A DNA stretch of 64,000 bases from Steinernema hermaphroditum (GCA_030435675.1 CM059623.1:10628012-10692011); one strand, 5' to 3'; counted from the stretch's first letter, positions 21,266 through 33,799 are shown. Numbers and translations: made by a program. Notes: generated by a model not told the origin, from the sequence alone.

Positions 21266-21740
21266 CTTTACAAACCTTCTGGCCCAAACCTTCGTTCTTT
21301 TCACTACAAGTGTGCCATGTTTCCTCATTTATTGTAGTGCTATTATGTTGTTATGTGCATATATTTGTGCACTTGTAGCCGCAGGAACGTCGATTAAGTT
21401 CCAACTCACCCGCATTGAATGACCACAAGATGCTGCACTGCAACTGACGTCTACTACCATACACGCTTGGATAACAAAAGTGATTCTACTCGCCGCTTGA
21501 TAGAAGATAGAAACAAATGTACATAAAATTTGAGGTATCTACCGTTCCTTTCTATGTTGCCACTTTCTTGGAGGCAGGCGCTCTCAAGAACGAAAGGCCG
21601 ATGACTCAGAACGCTTCGAAAGAGGAAGCGAGACCAGAAGACACACCAACGCATGAATGCCATTTATAACATGAAAGAAAAAGTGATCGGTCGTCTTTTA
21701 TCAGTAGTTGGAATCACAGATATGAGTGTAGACTTATGAA

Positions 21741-23197
21741 TTATTCTTGAACGAGCCAAAGCATCACAGAGAAGAGGACAACGAAAATGGAAGAAAGCGC
21801 GTTCGTTCCGTTCTTCCCCACGTGAACGCTTCTGTATCTGAGAGTAAACGTTGTGTCGTTCCCAGTTGCGAAGTCAACGTGTGTCAGGACTGCAAGGTTT
21901 CCTTTGCTAATCAGAACCTGCTTCGGCAGATGCGCTTTGCAGAAGAACTTATATCCCCCAACCAAGAAGTTCCCGAGTTGAACTTCAAGATAGGGCCAAG
22001 AGTCACCGCAATTCGCATGAGGCGAAACATCGAGGAACTCGATTTCCACATGTTTTCCAGTGGACGCCTAAATTCGAGAAGTGCACATGAAGGAACAATC
22101 AAGATACGCATACCTTAATGTGCCAAATCTCGAAGGCTGTATCGCTGGTGACCAGGGAGGCGTCTGTCCACTTATCGGTAGCATATTTGTAACTTGAAAC
22201 GATGTTAGAAACGTCTGTTGTATCCGGCAGTTCTTCGCAGAAGGCGCCTCCGAAGGCGAAGGGGCAGATACATTTCTGGCAGTCGTTAGGATTCACAAAT
22301 CCGTCGTTCTGACACACAGTTCCACTTCCTTTGCATTTGTCGAAGCACTTGTAGAGTCTGTTGACCAGAAGGTAGTCAGAGTGAACGGCCCCTAGGATGT
22401 TCTTTCCTATAGCGCTTTGATAGAGAGGATCCTTGGCGACAAAATTTGGGAGCCCACTGTCAATATGTTCGTCTAAACAGGAGATCAACGTATGTATGTT
22501 CACAGAGTAAGCAATAACGTGGAGTATAGTGCATGACGCTGCTGAAATCGTAGGGAACACCATAGTTTTTGCTCTCGTTCTTTGAAAGCTTAAAGTGTTG
22601 TGGGATCCAATCGGGATCCGTTCGATTTTCGTAGAACGTAATATGCTCGTCACGGTCGTATCTGTTCTGAGTGTGGTAAATGCCAAGGACATGCAGAGTT
22701 TCGTGGATATATGTTCTAAACTGCAATCATCCGATTACTAAGGGGTGAACGGTGAGTTCCCTACGTCACAGTGAGCGGTATTGAGGTTAATTTCTTGCAT
22801 CGCCACGGACATATTTCTCCCCACGGTGGTATAACAGTGGTCTGCCGTGGTAGAATTTACGTAGAGAAGTATCGGTTGCGTTCCGTTAACTGTACTGTTC
22901 ATCGAGTCCTGTTCAACGTACTTGAAGGTCAGACAAGTCTTCTTTTCGAGACCCATTAAGCCTTGCAATACTGTAATTTTGTTTTCATCTGCTGAAACAT
23001 ACGACTGGAAAGTGTAAATTAAAGACAGTGATTGGTTAACTGAAGTTAGCAGTGAAGGTGTACTGGATGGGTTGGTCTTTCGGCCATACTAGTTCTGGTA
23101 GGTTTTGATCGTGGATGGCATTCCGTCCGATAATGGCAAGGGTTGGGACAAGGAAGGGCAAAAGGAGCAGAGAAGAGAGGCTGAGACCCGCATACAT
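21741..23197 (-). CDS. Astacin metalloprotease, EGF-CUB type
   Basis: Exons 23041-23197, 22765-22991, 22519-22720, 22114-22472 and 21741-22067 close to 423 residues. Order: signal peptide (MYAGLSLSSLLLLPFLVPTL), short propeptide, astacin domain with HETLHVLGIYH at about 134-144 and an intact Met-turn SSVMHY, EGF-like module (CICPFAFGGAFC), CUB domain, and a hydrophobic C-terminal stretch (SSIFVVLFSVMLWLV) that could be a GPI signal or membrane anchor. Exon boundaries correspond one for one to the other astacins here. It degrades extracellular proteins, presumably at the cell surface if the tail is used. Confidence 0.92.
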
Positions 23198-23829
23198 TGC
23201 GAAACAAAAATGGACTGTTCTCTGACGTTTAGAAGAAACATTTTGGTTTTGTGAAAGTATAAATGAGTCATGCAGTCAGGAGGCCTTTGCCGTTCTAAAA
23301 CAAAAATAGATTTTAGGATAGTTGTATGTATTGTACAGCGAAGGGCGAAACGAAATCATTCGTTCCAGACGCTGAGTCATTTTCCCTTTAACCCAATTGG
23401 AACTTCTACGCAGATCTGTCGCAGCAGATTCAATTCAAATGCAATGGAAAGTATACAGAAATGAAACCAAACGAACGTACATTCTACAAAGTGTATCATA
23501 CCATGTATTGTAATATTATGTTTCACATAAATCATGATAGTCCATTTCTTTTTGCTACGATTAGGTGCCATTCGTGTGTAAGTGATACATGTTTTTAGGC
23601 TTAAAATACAAATTTGTGCGTTAGTGTGTCCTCAGGCTTCCTCTTTAAAATGTTCGGGCATGATTGTGAAGAATACCTGTCAGCTTTTACCCGATTTTGT
23701 GGATCAGGATCAGCGTAGGCCGATGCCGCAACGAGATTCGGCTTCATATGGCTGCGCGCAAATAGAAAAGAAATAAACCCGGTTGCGCGCGAATTCGCGC
23801 CCTCCAGGTACTAAAAGCCAATTAGCCTG

Positions 23830-24120
23830 TAGCCCTGAGGGCGGCAAGATTGGCGCTCATAGATAGGGCTGAAGTTGGGGCTAAAAACTGTAGCCCTGCG
23901 GGCAGCAAGACACCATAGCCCTGCGGGCGGCAAGATTGACGCTCATGGATAAGGGTGAAGTTGGGGCCAAAAAACTGTGGCCCTGCGGGCGGCAAGACAC
24001 CATAGCCCTGCGGGCGGCAAGATTGGCGCTCATGGATAGGGCTGAAGTTGGGGCCTAAAACTGTAGCCCTGCGGGCGGCAAGACACCATAGCCCTGCGGG
24101 CGGCAAGATTGGCGCTCATG
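23830..24120. repeat. Minisatellite, about 87-bp unit, 3.3 copies
   Basis: Units start at 23830, 23916, 24003 and 24089 with TAGCCCTGCGGGCGGCAAG. Each unit holds this motif twice, once before ATTGGCGCTCATGGATAG and once before ACACCA. The long minus-strand frame across it is just the repeat read through and is not a gene. Confidence 0.9.
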
Positions 24121-24284
24121 TAAATGGCTAAAATGGGCGAAAAAACTGTAAAGTTTAAGGAAACTCGAACCGACATCTTTGCTGGTTACAAAATAGGCAA
24201 AACATCACTGAAAAACTGCAAAAAAAACTCAAAGCCTAGCATCGCCAGAGAGATAGTGGAAGTAGAGCAATACCATCTCAACTG

Positions 24285-24372
24285 TCTGTGTGGCTCATTG
24301 CGAACGTTCTCTGTTTGTAAGCGGGCGGTGTCGGGTTCGGTTCCCCTCGGGGTCCTTATTTTGTGTGGGTGT
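24285..24372 (+). mobile_element. tRNA-derived SINE-like sequence
   Basis: An A-box-like TGGCTCATTGCG and, 31 bases on, a B-box GGTTCGGTTCC inside a GC-paired TCGGG...CTCGGGG arm look like a degenerate tRNA 3' half. No acceptor stem can be formed, so this is a SINE head or tRNA pseudogene, not a functional tRNA. A (CA)n run follows at 24395-24410. Confidence 0.4.
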
Positions 24373-24712
24373 TTCCGCCGTGCGCACGGAAAAACACACA
24401 CACACACACAGACCAACGGACCCGTCGGTTCTCCATTTATATATAGGGGATCAAGGTTATCAAGATATATCTGGCTTTCCTGTCTGACATCTGAGCGCTC
24501 CTAGCACTGTATCGCCAATAGCGTCCTTGTTCACATAGGGTTTTAGGTTTTAGGGTTACCCAAATTTGAGATCTTCCACCGATGTTCGCGCCCGCTCCGG
24601 GTAGTCGGGCCATCTGTGAACATAACAGTCCTACGTGATAATGGTTACAAAGTTAAGCGTCTTAAAACGTGTAATTATGAAGGGATTTCTAGCATGTGAT
24701 GATTTTCATCTG

Positions 24713-24790
24713 ACAAGGGAACCTTCCGAACTGTGCGTCTCGGAGGGCCTACTAGTTCGATCCGAGACGGACATTTCAGTTCCCTTGTTT
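24713..24790. repeat. Short foldback
   Basis: ACAAGGGAAC at the left pairs with GTTCCCTTGT at the right, and the inner CGTCTCGGA pairs with TCCGAGACG. The loop includes AGTTCGATCC, which resembles a tRNA B-box. The remaining stretch from 23198 to 25604 holds no recognisable gene. Confidence 0.5.
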
Positions 24791-25604
24791 GATGAACGTA
24801 CATTTATCGCAAACACGGAAACAGTGTTGTAAGTACCGTCACTTATACCAGATAACGTGTTCAGTTTTCTGAAAAAAAAATCTCTGTGTTTTCACTTTCT
24901 AGATGTCAGTGTATGTATCAGGCGATAATGACGAATTTCACGGAAACATTGGTGTTAGCTGGCGCACAGTCATTGAACAAGGCGGGCAATTTCTGATTCT
25001 CGCGAAGGTGCCACGCAGTGACTCATCGCCGAGATACCAAGCATCAGACCCAATTTAAGATCAATCATGAGCTTTCTACTTGGAAGACATTTTTCGGTGT
25101 TACCATGGTATTACTATGTACATAGAGTCGCTGTCTGTTGCAAAACCTATGCCGAACTTCCACTTATCAGCCAGCTCATTAGTGCATGCTGTCTGATTCG
25201 CTAGGTTAATGATTCTGTAAATGTATCACCTCCGCCTTCAGCCGTATTCATCCAGAGGAATTTAAATGCCACTGACGAATCTAAAACTGTCGTATTTCAA
25301 ATTTCCGTTTCGTTGTCGTCGGCATCACCCTCACGCGACCTTTAAACGACGAAATATCAAAAAAGAAAAAATATCACCGTTGTATAGAAGGGGAGTGACA
25401 GATTCTAATTTGATAAAAGGCGACATCAAAGGTGGTGACAATGAGTGTCGCGCCCTTGCCACACACGGACGGCCTTGCTTCGATTTCGACTTTGTTTTGG
25501 ATTGCGAATCTAGAAACGCTTGGTCTTTGTAAAAAAAAAGAAACCGTTTAGTCTTTAAGGTTCGTGTGCCATCTTCAACTTGAAAGAAACTCCAGCTGAC
25601 GAAG

Positions 25605-27141
25605 ATGTATTCTTGGTGTACATCACAAAGAATACAGTCATATAGCTGCCTTCTGCTCTTCTTCTTATTCACGCCCACTTTCGCTATTGTGAAGAGAAAC
25701 GCTATAAACCCACTCACATATCCTGAAAGGCTCTGGCAAACAGATCGTCCTATACCGTACACCTTCGCTGACGATTTTTGTATGTGTGCATCAGCCGCAT
25801 TCCTATGAATGTCCGTATTTAGTGGAAAAAGATCGCCAAGTCATTAGAACCGTCTTCGAGAGCGTCGCGTCCAAAACCTGCCTGAGCTTCAAAGACCTTT
25901 CAAACTCCACCTCCAAAGAGATAACGGAGACGACACTCTACTTCGTTAACTCCACGGAAGGCTGCAGCTCTCGTATCGGGAAAAACGAGGAGATAGACCT
26001 TCAGGAAATTAATCTTCAAGAACTCGGATGTCGACAAGTATGATTAACTGTGATGCGACTTCAAGTCACTTCATTTAGATAAGCACTTACTACCACGAAC
26101 TGTTCCACGCCCTAGGTCTCGACCACACTCAAAACAGAGATGACCGTGACGATTATCTCACTTTCTATGCGAATCACACACAGCCTGAGAGAGTCTACAA
26201 TTTTGACAAACTTACCACAGAAGACATCAATAGCTTCGGCGTTCCTTATGACTTCGACAGTGTCATGCACTACGAAGGAGGTAATCTTAGCAAATTAGAA
26301 ACGAATAGCTCCGATATTTCAGGTGACTTCCTGAACGATGAGAATAGGAGCAACCTCGTAGCTCTCGATGAACTGTACCAACATGCTATGGGGACGAACA
26401 GATACGGAGCGGCTCATTCTGACTATCTTCTGTTGAATCGCCTCTACTCTTGCTTCGATAGATGCGCGACGGTCAAAACGATTTGCCAGAATGGAGGATT
26501 TGTGAATCCGAACAAGTGTCACCAATGTATCTGCCCTAGAGGGTTCGGAGGCGCCTTCTGCGAAGAACCAGAACTTTCCGGCCTTCTGCAATGTGCGAAA
26601 ATTACAAAAAATGTAAAGACTCTGACAGCATATCGATATGCTGCGGACTTTTGGCAAACTCTTAAAATAACTGGAAACTGGAAAGGCGATCGTGATTCTT
26701 CCTGTTATTGGCATTTGAAGGTACGAGTACGATTTAGCTCTACTTCTGGAAATTTAACAATTTTAGGCTTCTGCAGAAAAACAGATCGAAATGGAACTCG
26801 TAGATTATCAAATGAACGGCGAGCTTGCGTGGTTGGAAGTTCGACTCGGAAACTTCGAAGTCGGTGGATACAAATTCTTCAACCACACGGAGCTTCCTGA
26901 CGAACCTATGACCAGTGAGGAGAATCATGCTGTCATCACGCTAGCACCTATGGGCAAAGCGGCGTGGTTCAAGCTTAGATACCGAAGTGTCTTTCCAGAG
27001 AACACAACCGAGGAAGAGTATGACACAAAAGATGAAGAAGAGAATGTCCAATCGGTCGCCAAAGAAAAAGAGACAAAACGAAGTTCCAGCGTATTTGCAG
27101 TTAGCATCTTCCTTCTTGCACTTATAATTGTATTGCTCTGA
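25605..27141 (+). CDS. Astacin metalloprotease, EGF-CUB type
   Basis: Exons 25605-25779, 25823-26037, 26079-26280, 26323-26720 and 26767-27141 close to 454 residues. Signal peptide (SCLLLFFLFTPTFA), KR before the mature start, astacin domain with HELFHALGLDH at about 136-146 and Met-turn DSVMHY, EGF module (CICPRGFGGAFC), CUB domain, an acidic linker, and a C-terminal hydrophobic tail (SVFAVSIFLLALIIVLL). The 42-nt intron at 26281-26322 is a multiple of three and open, so it is placed by analogy with the paralogues. A polyadenylation signal lies near 27171. Most similar in the EGF region to the gene at 21741. Confidence 0.92.
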
Positions 27142-27450
27142 TTATATTTTACTGATTTAATTGATAAAAATAAATAAAATGAAGTTAAAGAACTATATTT
27201 TCGTATAGGTTTCAAGTCAATCGGCTAATAGGATCTGAGGCTCGCTAGTCTAATAAAATATCATTTTCGTTTCCATTTCCAAACTTCGATGCGTGCGTGC
27301 GTCAATGTGGATACAAATTAGACGGATTCGCAGTTGTTGAACGCAACTGAACATGTTGTGAACTTATTGACTGCTTCAACACTTAACAGTTCACACATTT
27401 TTGTGAGATCGATGTGCTTATTCTTCCAGAGCGTTCATATAGGACCGCCA

Positions 27451-28570
27451 ATGATTATCTGGAAACTGTTATTCAATTGTATATAGGAGTTACATATAAT
27501 TAATATCACCACGCATTCCTCTTTTAGGGAGAGGCGCCTTTCATTCCATCAAGCACCTTCCCTTCGATTTCAATCGCTGTTCCAACGAAATACTCCTTCA
27601 AATTTTGGAGAGTCTGGACAACAAGTCGATCGCGAAATGTCGATTTGTTTGTCGAAGGTGGAATTCGCTAATAATCGACCGTTTGATAATCAAATTTAAA
27701 AGGCTCAGGATGGATTTGGACTCTATTTTGTAGGTATCCTTAAGCAAATTTACTCAAAAATGCTGGTTTCAGCAATAATACATACAGTATAAGCACCGGT
27801 TGGAACTCGCGAAAAACAAAGACGTATTCGTACGACTGTTTGCTTCGCGATCTTCCCCAGAATCTCCCGATCGAAATGATCCGCCTAGGAAAATCTCAAC
27901 ATGCTATAGCGGACAGGATGTTCCAACTTGCATGCTTCTCGCACCTGAAAACTGTGCATCTTTCTTACTCTTCGAGACGGCCGGGCGATGACTTCCCCGC
28001 ATTTTGGACGACACTCATGACGAAGGAGTCTTTGGAGGAGGTAAACTGCCTCTTTAAGTGTGAAAAGATCCCAATGTCGGTTGTGACGTCGACGCGAAGA
28101 ACTCCTCTTCGACGTTTGCGGGTATGTTCAGTCCATATCATAGCTGTTTATTCTATTCAAGCGAGTCTCCTTCGGATGCGATCCTATTAACTGTGAAGAA
28201 TACTTATTCCTGATGGAGCATGTCTCTGACAGTGTGAATAGCAACGTAAAGCTTAATAACGACGACGAGTTTCGCTCTATAGTAGAGGTAACGTTCTTGG
28301 GAAACATCGACGGCACTAAATAATGCGCTTCAGCATGTTATAAACAATCCGCGAGTTTGCGATCTTGGCTTCTTTCCCTTGAAGTACAGAAAGAGCATCC
28401 ATATGGACTTCGCTGATTTGACTTCAAATGTCGAAGTAATAGGGAGCATGCACGACATTCGAACGGACTCCGGTTGGACCATTCACATTTCCTGTTGGAC
28501 AAGCCATGAGGAATTCGAAGCTACAATCAAATGTTGCTTGAGTGATGAGTGTACAGACGAGATTGACTAA
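27451..28570 (+). CDS. F-box protein
   Basis: Exons 27451-27478, 27528-27729, 27773-28121, 28162-28287 and 28334-28570 close to 313 residues. Residues about 20-60 form an F-box: LPFDFNRCSNEILLQILESL then KCRFVCRRWNSLI. The rest is a nematode-type F-box C-terminal domain with repeated short hydrophobic strands (LKTVHLSYSSRR, LEEVNCLF, VCDLGFFPLKYR). F-box proteins bring substrates to SCF ubiquitin ligases. The tiny first exon (MIIWKLLFN) is inferred from phase and is the weakest part. An inverted partial copy lies at 33318-33575. Confidence 0.75.
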
Positions 28571-28802
28571 TCAGAAGGTTTGCATATATACATAACTTAT
28601 TTTCTTGTTGTACTTTTTGTCGATGGAGCAACTTGTTTTGAACGTCTCTTTGGTGGCGATATTCATTGGCTTTTATTACTTTGTCGACTTTATTATAATG
28701 AGAACCTGAACGTCTAATGAAAAAATTAAAAAAGGGACATAGAAAAACAGGGAAAGAAATACAAACAAGAAAAAAACGCTTTTTAAAACACAACCACAAG
28801 AA

Positions 28803-28882
28803 AAGTTTATTGCCCGCAACCGGAAGAGAACCTGTGGCCTCAACATCCACAGTCAAGCAGCTTACCGATTGCGCCACTCCAA
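28803..28882 (-). mobile_element. tRNA-derived SINE-like sequence
   Basis: The minus strand reads AGTGGCGCAATCGGTAAGC (A-box), an anticodon-arm-like GACTGTGGAT region and AGGTTCTCTTCC (near B-box). No acceptor stem pairs, so it is not a functional tRNA. The flanks to about 29500 hold no complete gene. A 44-codon piece at 29301-29433 (VKIFAEKLKALDDEERLEG...) looks like an orphan MADF/BESS-type tail but stands alone. Confidence 0.45.
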
Positions 28883-29524
28883 ATGCAAGGCCATGTCACA
28901 TATACCGTTGATGAGTATCCGTTCATGGCCAGTAGGACCAAATTTATCTATTTCTACCAAAGTCGACCTACTTGTCATCTCCCAATGCTCACAACGCATG
29001 AGAAAATCGTTACAGTATATCATAAACTACTCCTCAAATTTGGCCCACTACCGACACCGAACCAAATTGTATTGCTAAACAGGAGCACAACCTCTGAACC
29101 ACGCAGGCAGAGAGTAGGCCTGCAAGAAAGAACCTATGTAGGGCCGTACTGAAAACTTATTGTGGCTTCATCTGTGCATGCTTCACCGATCATTCACCGA
29201 TTATAATGGACGCTAAGTCCAACTTGGCCAATTAATCACATTGATGATCACCTTGATGGTCAACTCCATGAAGTAGAGAGAATCAAGTAGAAAGCTCTCC
29301 ATGTCAAAATTTTTGCGGAAAAGTTGAAAGCCCTTGATGATGAAGAAAGGTTGGAAGGAAAACAGCATCTCCTAGCACACATACGCCGCCAAAATCAGAA
29401 GAGAACTACATTTGACGAAGGTCTTGGAACGTAAAAATTCCCCTCAAACATCGGGGTCATCAGCATTTCGAAGTCCCACCATAAATCTACTTTCACTGTA
29501 ACTGCTATAAACCATATTTTAGGT

Positions 29525-30586
29525 ATGCCAACGATCCTAAGCGTGCTCGTAGGAATTTGGGCCGTCATTAAGGCTGTCAAAGACGTCTTCGTCTATGTTT
29601 ATCAACGGTTTGTTGCAAGATGTCTGTCATCACACCTTCTTTTTAGCATAAAACATGATCTTCGAAGTGGCCTGCCCGTCCTCGTAATGCCCGAGGAGCA
29701 AATCCACTTCATCCGAGAAGCGGTTTGCCGCATACTTTTGAAATTAGAATCGGACGGCACCAAGGAGTACATCGCGTATGACATGGTTGCTGGAAAATAT
29801 GGGTATGAAGGTGTATTGCTTCTCATCGCTTATAATTTGCAGAGAGATGACAATAAACCGTCGATGGTTTAACTCATGGCGGAGTCGAGGATATGAGTGG
29901 TTTGAGCACATAGTCGCGGATTCCGAGGCCCTGAGTAACATCCTCGCAAATGCACCGAACCCGAACGACTTCAAGTGTTCTTGTGAGAATCAAGTTTCGC
30001 GATTTCGTCTGATGCCACAAGTGAAATTCAACCATTTCGAAAGAGCTAATGAGGAGAAATGGTGAGGATTTGCTATTGTGCAGGCAAAAAAAATGATTGT
30101 AGGTATCACGACAGCGGCAACGACGTCATTGTATTACTGGAGATACTGTTTGAGTTCGCCCAGATTGTCAAGTTCCCCTACACGTAATGAAAGTCCACTT
30201 AATACACGTAATTTCTAAATGAATTTCCAGTCTAAACTATACCATCATGACAATGTCAGCTCTTCAAGCTTTGATTCTTACGGTTTGGATGTAAGTTCAG
30301 ATCGTAGTATACCCTTCAGGTCCCTTCAAGCAAATCGTCTGAATCCTTCGCGACGAAGATATTTAAGTTCATACTGGTGATGGCAGTTGCCCTCGGAATC
30401 TCCAACGTCTGGGCATCGTGGCACTGCTTCAACGATACGGCGATCTAAGGGCAAAGTGTATGAGATTCCAATGAGAATACTACTAACAGCGGGTTGCAGG
30501 TTGTCGACTATCTGGTCGAAGTATGGAACCACACTCAACCCGAACACTGCCTCAACCAGCGAGCACTTCTGACCAACGCCCTCTGA
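29525..30586 (+). CDS. Unrecognised protein with membrane segments
   Basis: The first three exons are well supported: 29525-29802, 29843-30061 and 30103-30183. They encode an N-terminal hydrophobic segment (ILSVLVGIWAVIKAV), then a soluble region with a CSC pair and WFEHIVADSEALSNIL. A short exon 30260-30290 and an exon from about 30320 or 30368 continue in frame as a Ser-rich linker plus a second hydrophobic stretch (KFILVMAVALGISNVW), stopping at 30434 (ATC TAA). A further coding-like piece (VVDYLVEVW...LTNAL, stop 30586) follows an acceptor but cannot be joined without a stop. I do not recognise the family. Confidence 0.45.
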
Positions 30587-30599
30587 AACAACCCGCCAC

Positions 30600-31674
30600 A
30601 TCATGTGAAGTTCTAAATCGCCGCTATAAGTTCACTATTTATTGAGTTTAAGTTAAGTTCTTCGATAAAATAATTCATATATCATTGACAGGGAATTATA
30701 CTACAAGAACAGGGAACATACGCTGCAATTTAGATTTTGTGACGTTTAATTTGATGGATGGTATTGTGGATTCACAATTGATCGCTTAGGGGTAGCTTCG
30801 CTGCTTGTAATCTTGCATCGTTCAAATGCCTTAAAATGAGCCCACAAAGTATCAGATGGCCATCATTTTCACTTATCTGACATGCGCAAACGACGGAGGC
30901 TGTAGATCCGGTCGTAGTGATCGCTGTCGTCGCAGCTTCATGCTCAAATTCGTTCATTCGCCTTCGAATCTGAAAAAGTCCGCACAAAGCATCTTTAGCG
31001 TTATGATTGCACTTATCTGATTTTGTCTGCTTCGCGACGGGAGCGACGAGAGATGATCCTGAGTGGCACAGTACAGTATCACTGAAAGAAACAGCAATTG
31101 AACGACATTTCCAAAAAAAGAGAAAACCGCGAAATTCGCGGCGCGAAACTTACCGTGCACGCGCAAAATAGTCCGGAAACGAACGAAGGATGAAGCAGCC
31201 CTAAAACGAAGCAAAACGGACTCATGTGCAAAGTTGAAAAGTTTGCAAAATTTGCAAAATTTGAAGGGCTGTCGTTGCAAGACCGGGACCGCGTTCAGCT
31301 CGCTTTTTGCTACCTTTTCCTATAGTTATTCTTCTCTCCAATTTGCATATTGCGTAAAAAAAATTCTTAACGGATTTTTCATTTATCTGTATAGGCTGAC
31401 CCTAACGTGCGCTGCAATTTGACTCATTTGTAAATATTTACTGTTGAATGCGTTTCCAAACATCGCACTCACAATTGAATCTGAGGTCTGCCAAGAAGAG
31501 ATTCTGGCGAAGCACCCTCCCCTCGAGCGTCCTAACCAGCCGGCTCTCTATCATACGCTTTCATAAGACAACATACTACCGGAGGGGAAAACACGACATT
31601 ATGCCGTGCCCCGGACACGATACGACAAAGTTTTCCTTCCTTGCTTTGCTCTACATTTTGGAAACCTATGGAAT
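30600..31674. other. Mostly non-coding; weak minus-strand open frames
   Basis: Minus frames at 30772-30987 and 30954-31280 each contain a similar block (ACAAAG.ATC then CACTTATCTGA on the plus strand, at about 30847 and 30986), suggesting a small duplication. No signal, domain or convincing splice pair was found. Confidence 0.35.
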
Positions 31675-33149
31675 TTAATTGAAGCATAAACATAGTAACG
31701 TGGAACAGAAAGCAGTAAAGAGAGCGAAGCTAACAGTAAAATTGTTCCGAAGAGTTGCTCCACCCTTTACTTCTGGTGCCAACGTTGGCCGTATTCTATT
31801 ACTTCTTGTCCACCCTGGCGGGACGCTTCGATATTCAACGTCAAACTGTTGTTCAGATTGGAAAGCTTCGAGTGAAATAACCACCAAACTTCCTTGACTT
31901 ATGATGGTGGTGTTTGGAAGATGTTCTGGACAGTAGAAGAGATATCCGCCGACCTCAAATGTTCCAAGACGCAATTCTGTGCCTCCACTTGCGTACGATG
32001 AACACTTTCCACGGGGGGAACCCGCGCTGTTAAATTTCAGTTCGATTCGCTGCCCCTCAGCCGCCTAAAGAGAACCGTAGAAAGGAGCTTTTGAGTGTGT
32101 TCACCTGGAGGTGCCAGTAGCAGGTCATTCGATTGGCGCCACTGGCGCTAAGGGATTCAGTTAACCTCGACAAGCTTGCAGAAACATGTAAGGTAGCTCC
32201 ACATGGATTTGAACCATTTTCGCCGAGGGCCCTGTCGGCACAGTGACGTCCGTCAAATCCATGAGGACAGATACAAGTGCCACAGTTATTAGGATTAGGA
32301 AATCCGTCATTCTCACATGTCGTGTTGCATTTCTCCACACAACCATAGAGGCGGTTAACCAGAAGAAGGTCGGAATGGGCGGGAACGGAGTGATGCTCTC
32401 CAATAGCCGATTGATAGAGAGGATCCTTTGCGATAAGATTAGGAAGTGCACTGTTGAGTGCAAAGTCATCTGAATAGGACGGAGTAGCGGGGCGCTTTTG
32501 GGAAGTGTACCTACAGGAGCGATAGTGCATGATGCTGGAAAAGTCATAAGGAACATCGTAGTTGTCATACTGTTCTCGAGGGAAAAGAACGAAATTATGG
32601 AGCTGATCGGGTTGCGTCCGATTTTCCAGGAAAGATACGTACTCATCCCTATCGTATCGACATTGAGTGTGGGCAAGACCAACAGCGTGGAGGATTTCGT
32701 GCATGATCACGCGAGTCTGAAAAGATTGAATTCAACATATCGAAACCACAACTGACATATCATACATTTCGGCATGAAAATTCGAGATTTATCTTCTGGA
32801 ACGGGTACGTCTCATTTACAATCTTCCCAACGAAACTTCCGCATCCCCGACCGTCGCTGAAGAACAAAACGGTGTCATTTGGATGTGCGCCATCCGTAAA
32901 CTTTTCGAACCGAATACAAGTCTTCTCCGATAACAGTGACAAAGCATCCTTAACCTTGTGTTGAAGATCAATGGCTAAATCTCTAATTAAAGTGAACGAT
33001 GTTGAGGAGAACTCACAGAGTCCCTCTTCAAAAGCGAACGGGATGGGGCGCCCCGATGGCCAGAGACTATCGAGATAACTGCTCTTATTTATTGCGGCAG
33101 AACGAACAAAAACAGCCGTGAAAAGCGAGAGAAACACATTCAAAAGCAT
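31675..33149 (-). CDS. Astacin metalloprotease, EGF-CUB type
   Basis: Exons 33017-33149, 32766-32974, 32515-32716, 32105-32469 and 31675-32064 close to 432 residues. Signal peptide (MLLNVFLSLFTAVFVRSA), YLDSLWPSGRPIPFAF junction, astacin domain with HEILHAVGLAH at about 120-130 and Met-turn SSIMHY, EGF module (CICPHGFDGRHC), CUB domain, and a hydrophobic C-terminus (NFTVSFALFTAFCSTLLCLC) suggesting a GPI or membrane anchor. Upstream Met codons in frame are not used because the signal peptide starts at 33149. Two introns (42 and 45 nt) are multiples of three but are conserved in position with the paralogues. Confidence 0.92.
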
Positions 33150-33317
33150 GACGATGAATGGTTTGCTTTGGAGACGTTTCGAAATGCGCTGGAGGAAGCG
33201 AAATGGAAGCCGCCGGCGATGACTAACGCGAGAAATTGAAGGCACATATATATTCGGTATCACTAGGACCGCACTCAATCGTGGCTCGCATCAACCTCCT
33301 CAAGCAATACATGATCT

Positions 33318-33575
33318 TCTCTTTTCCAACAGGAAATGCTAACTGTCCAACCGGAATCCGTCAGAATTTCGTGGACGTGCCCTATTGTTTCGACATTTGA
33401 AGTCGAATCCGCGAAGTCCATATGTATGCTCGTTCTGTACTTCAAGGGAAAGAAGCCAAGATCGCAAACTCTCAGATTGTTTATAACATGCTGAAGCGCA
33501 TCATTTAGTGCCGTCTTCGAAGGAACGCTACCTCTACTATAGAGCGAAACTCATCGTTTGTAGTGGAAGGCTCCT
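33318..33575 (-). pseudogene. Inverted partial copy of the F-box gene
   Basis: The minus strand repeats the end of exon 4, the intron and the first two thirds of exon 5 of the gene at 27451 (GATGAGTTTCGCTCTATAGT, then CATGTTATAAACAATC and CTTGGCTTCTTTCCCTTGAA), at roughly 85-90% identity by eye, with no F-box or start. It lies just upstream of the astacin at 31675. Confidence 0.75.
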
Positions 33576-33799
33576 CTCCCTACATGGCGGATGCATCAGC
33601 ACGTCTCACTTTGAGTTACTGTTACGATTGCAGAGAAGATCTGGGAAGATCGATTTCATGGTGACGCCAAATGGACAAACTGAACGAACTGAATCGAGCA
33701 GTACGTTTCCACAACAATGTGTGAAAAAAAAAATGTTAATAAGTTATACAGACAGTTACAGATACAATTTATGTTCAGTAGCGAGCTAGAACTATCTCA

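Noticed and set aside
23822..24106. 94-codon minus-strand frame with internal repeats
   Set aside because: It merely reads through an 87-bp minisatellite whose period is a multiple of three.
28803..28882. Functional tRNA gene
   Set aside because: A- and B-box are present but no acceptor stem forms and the anticodon arm is poor; better described as SINE-derived.
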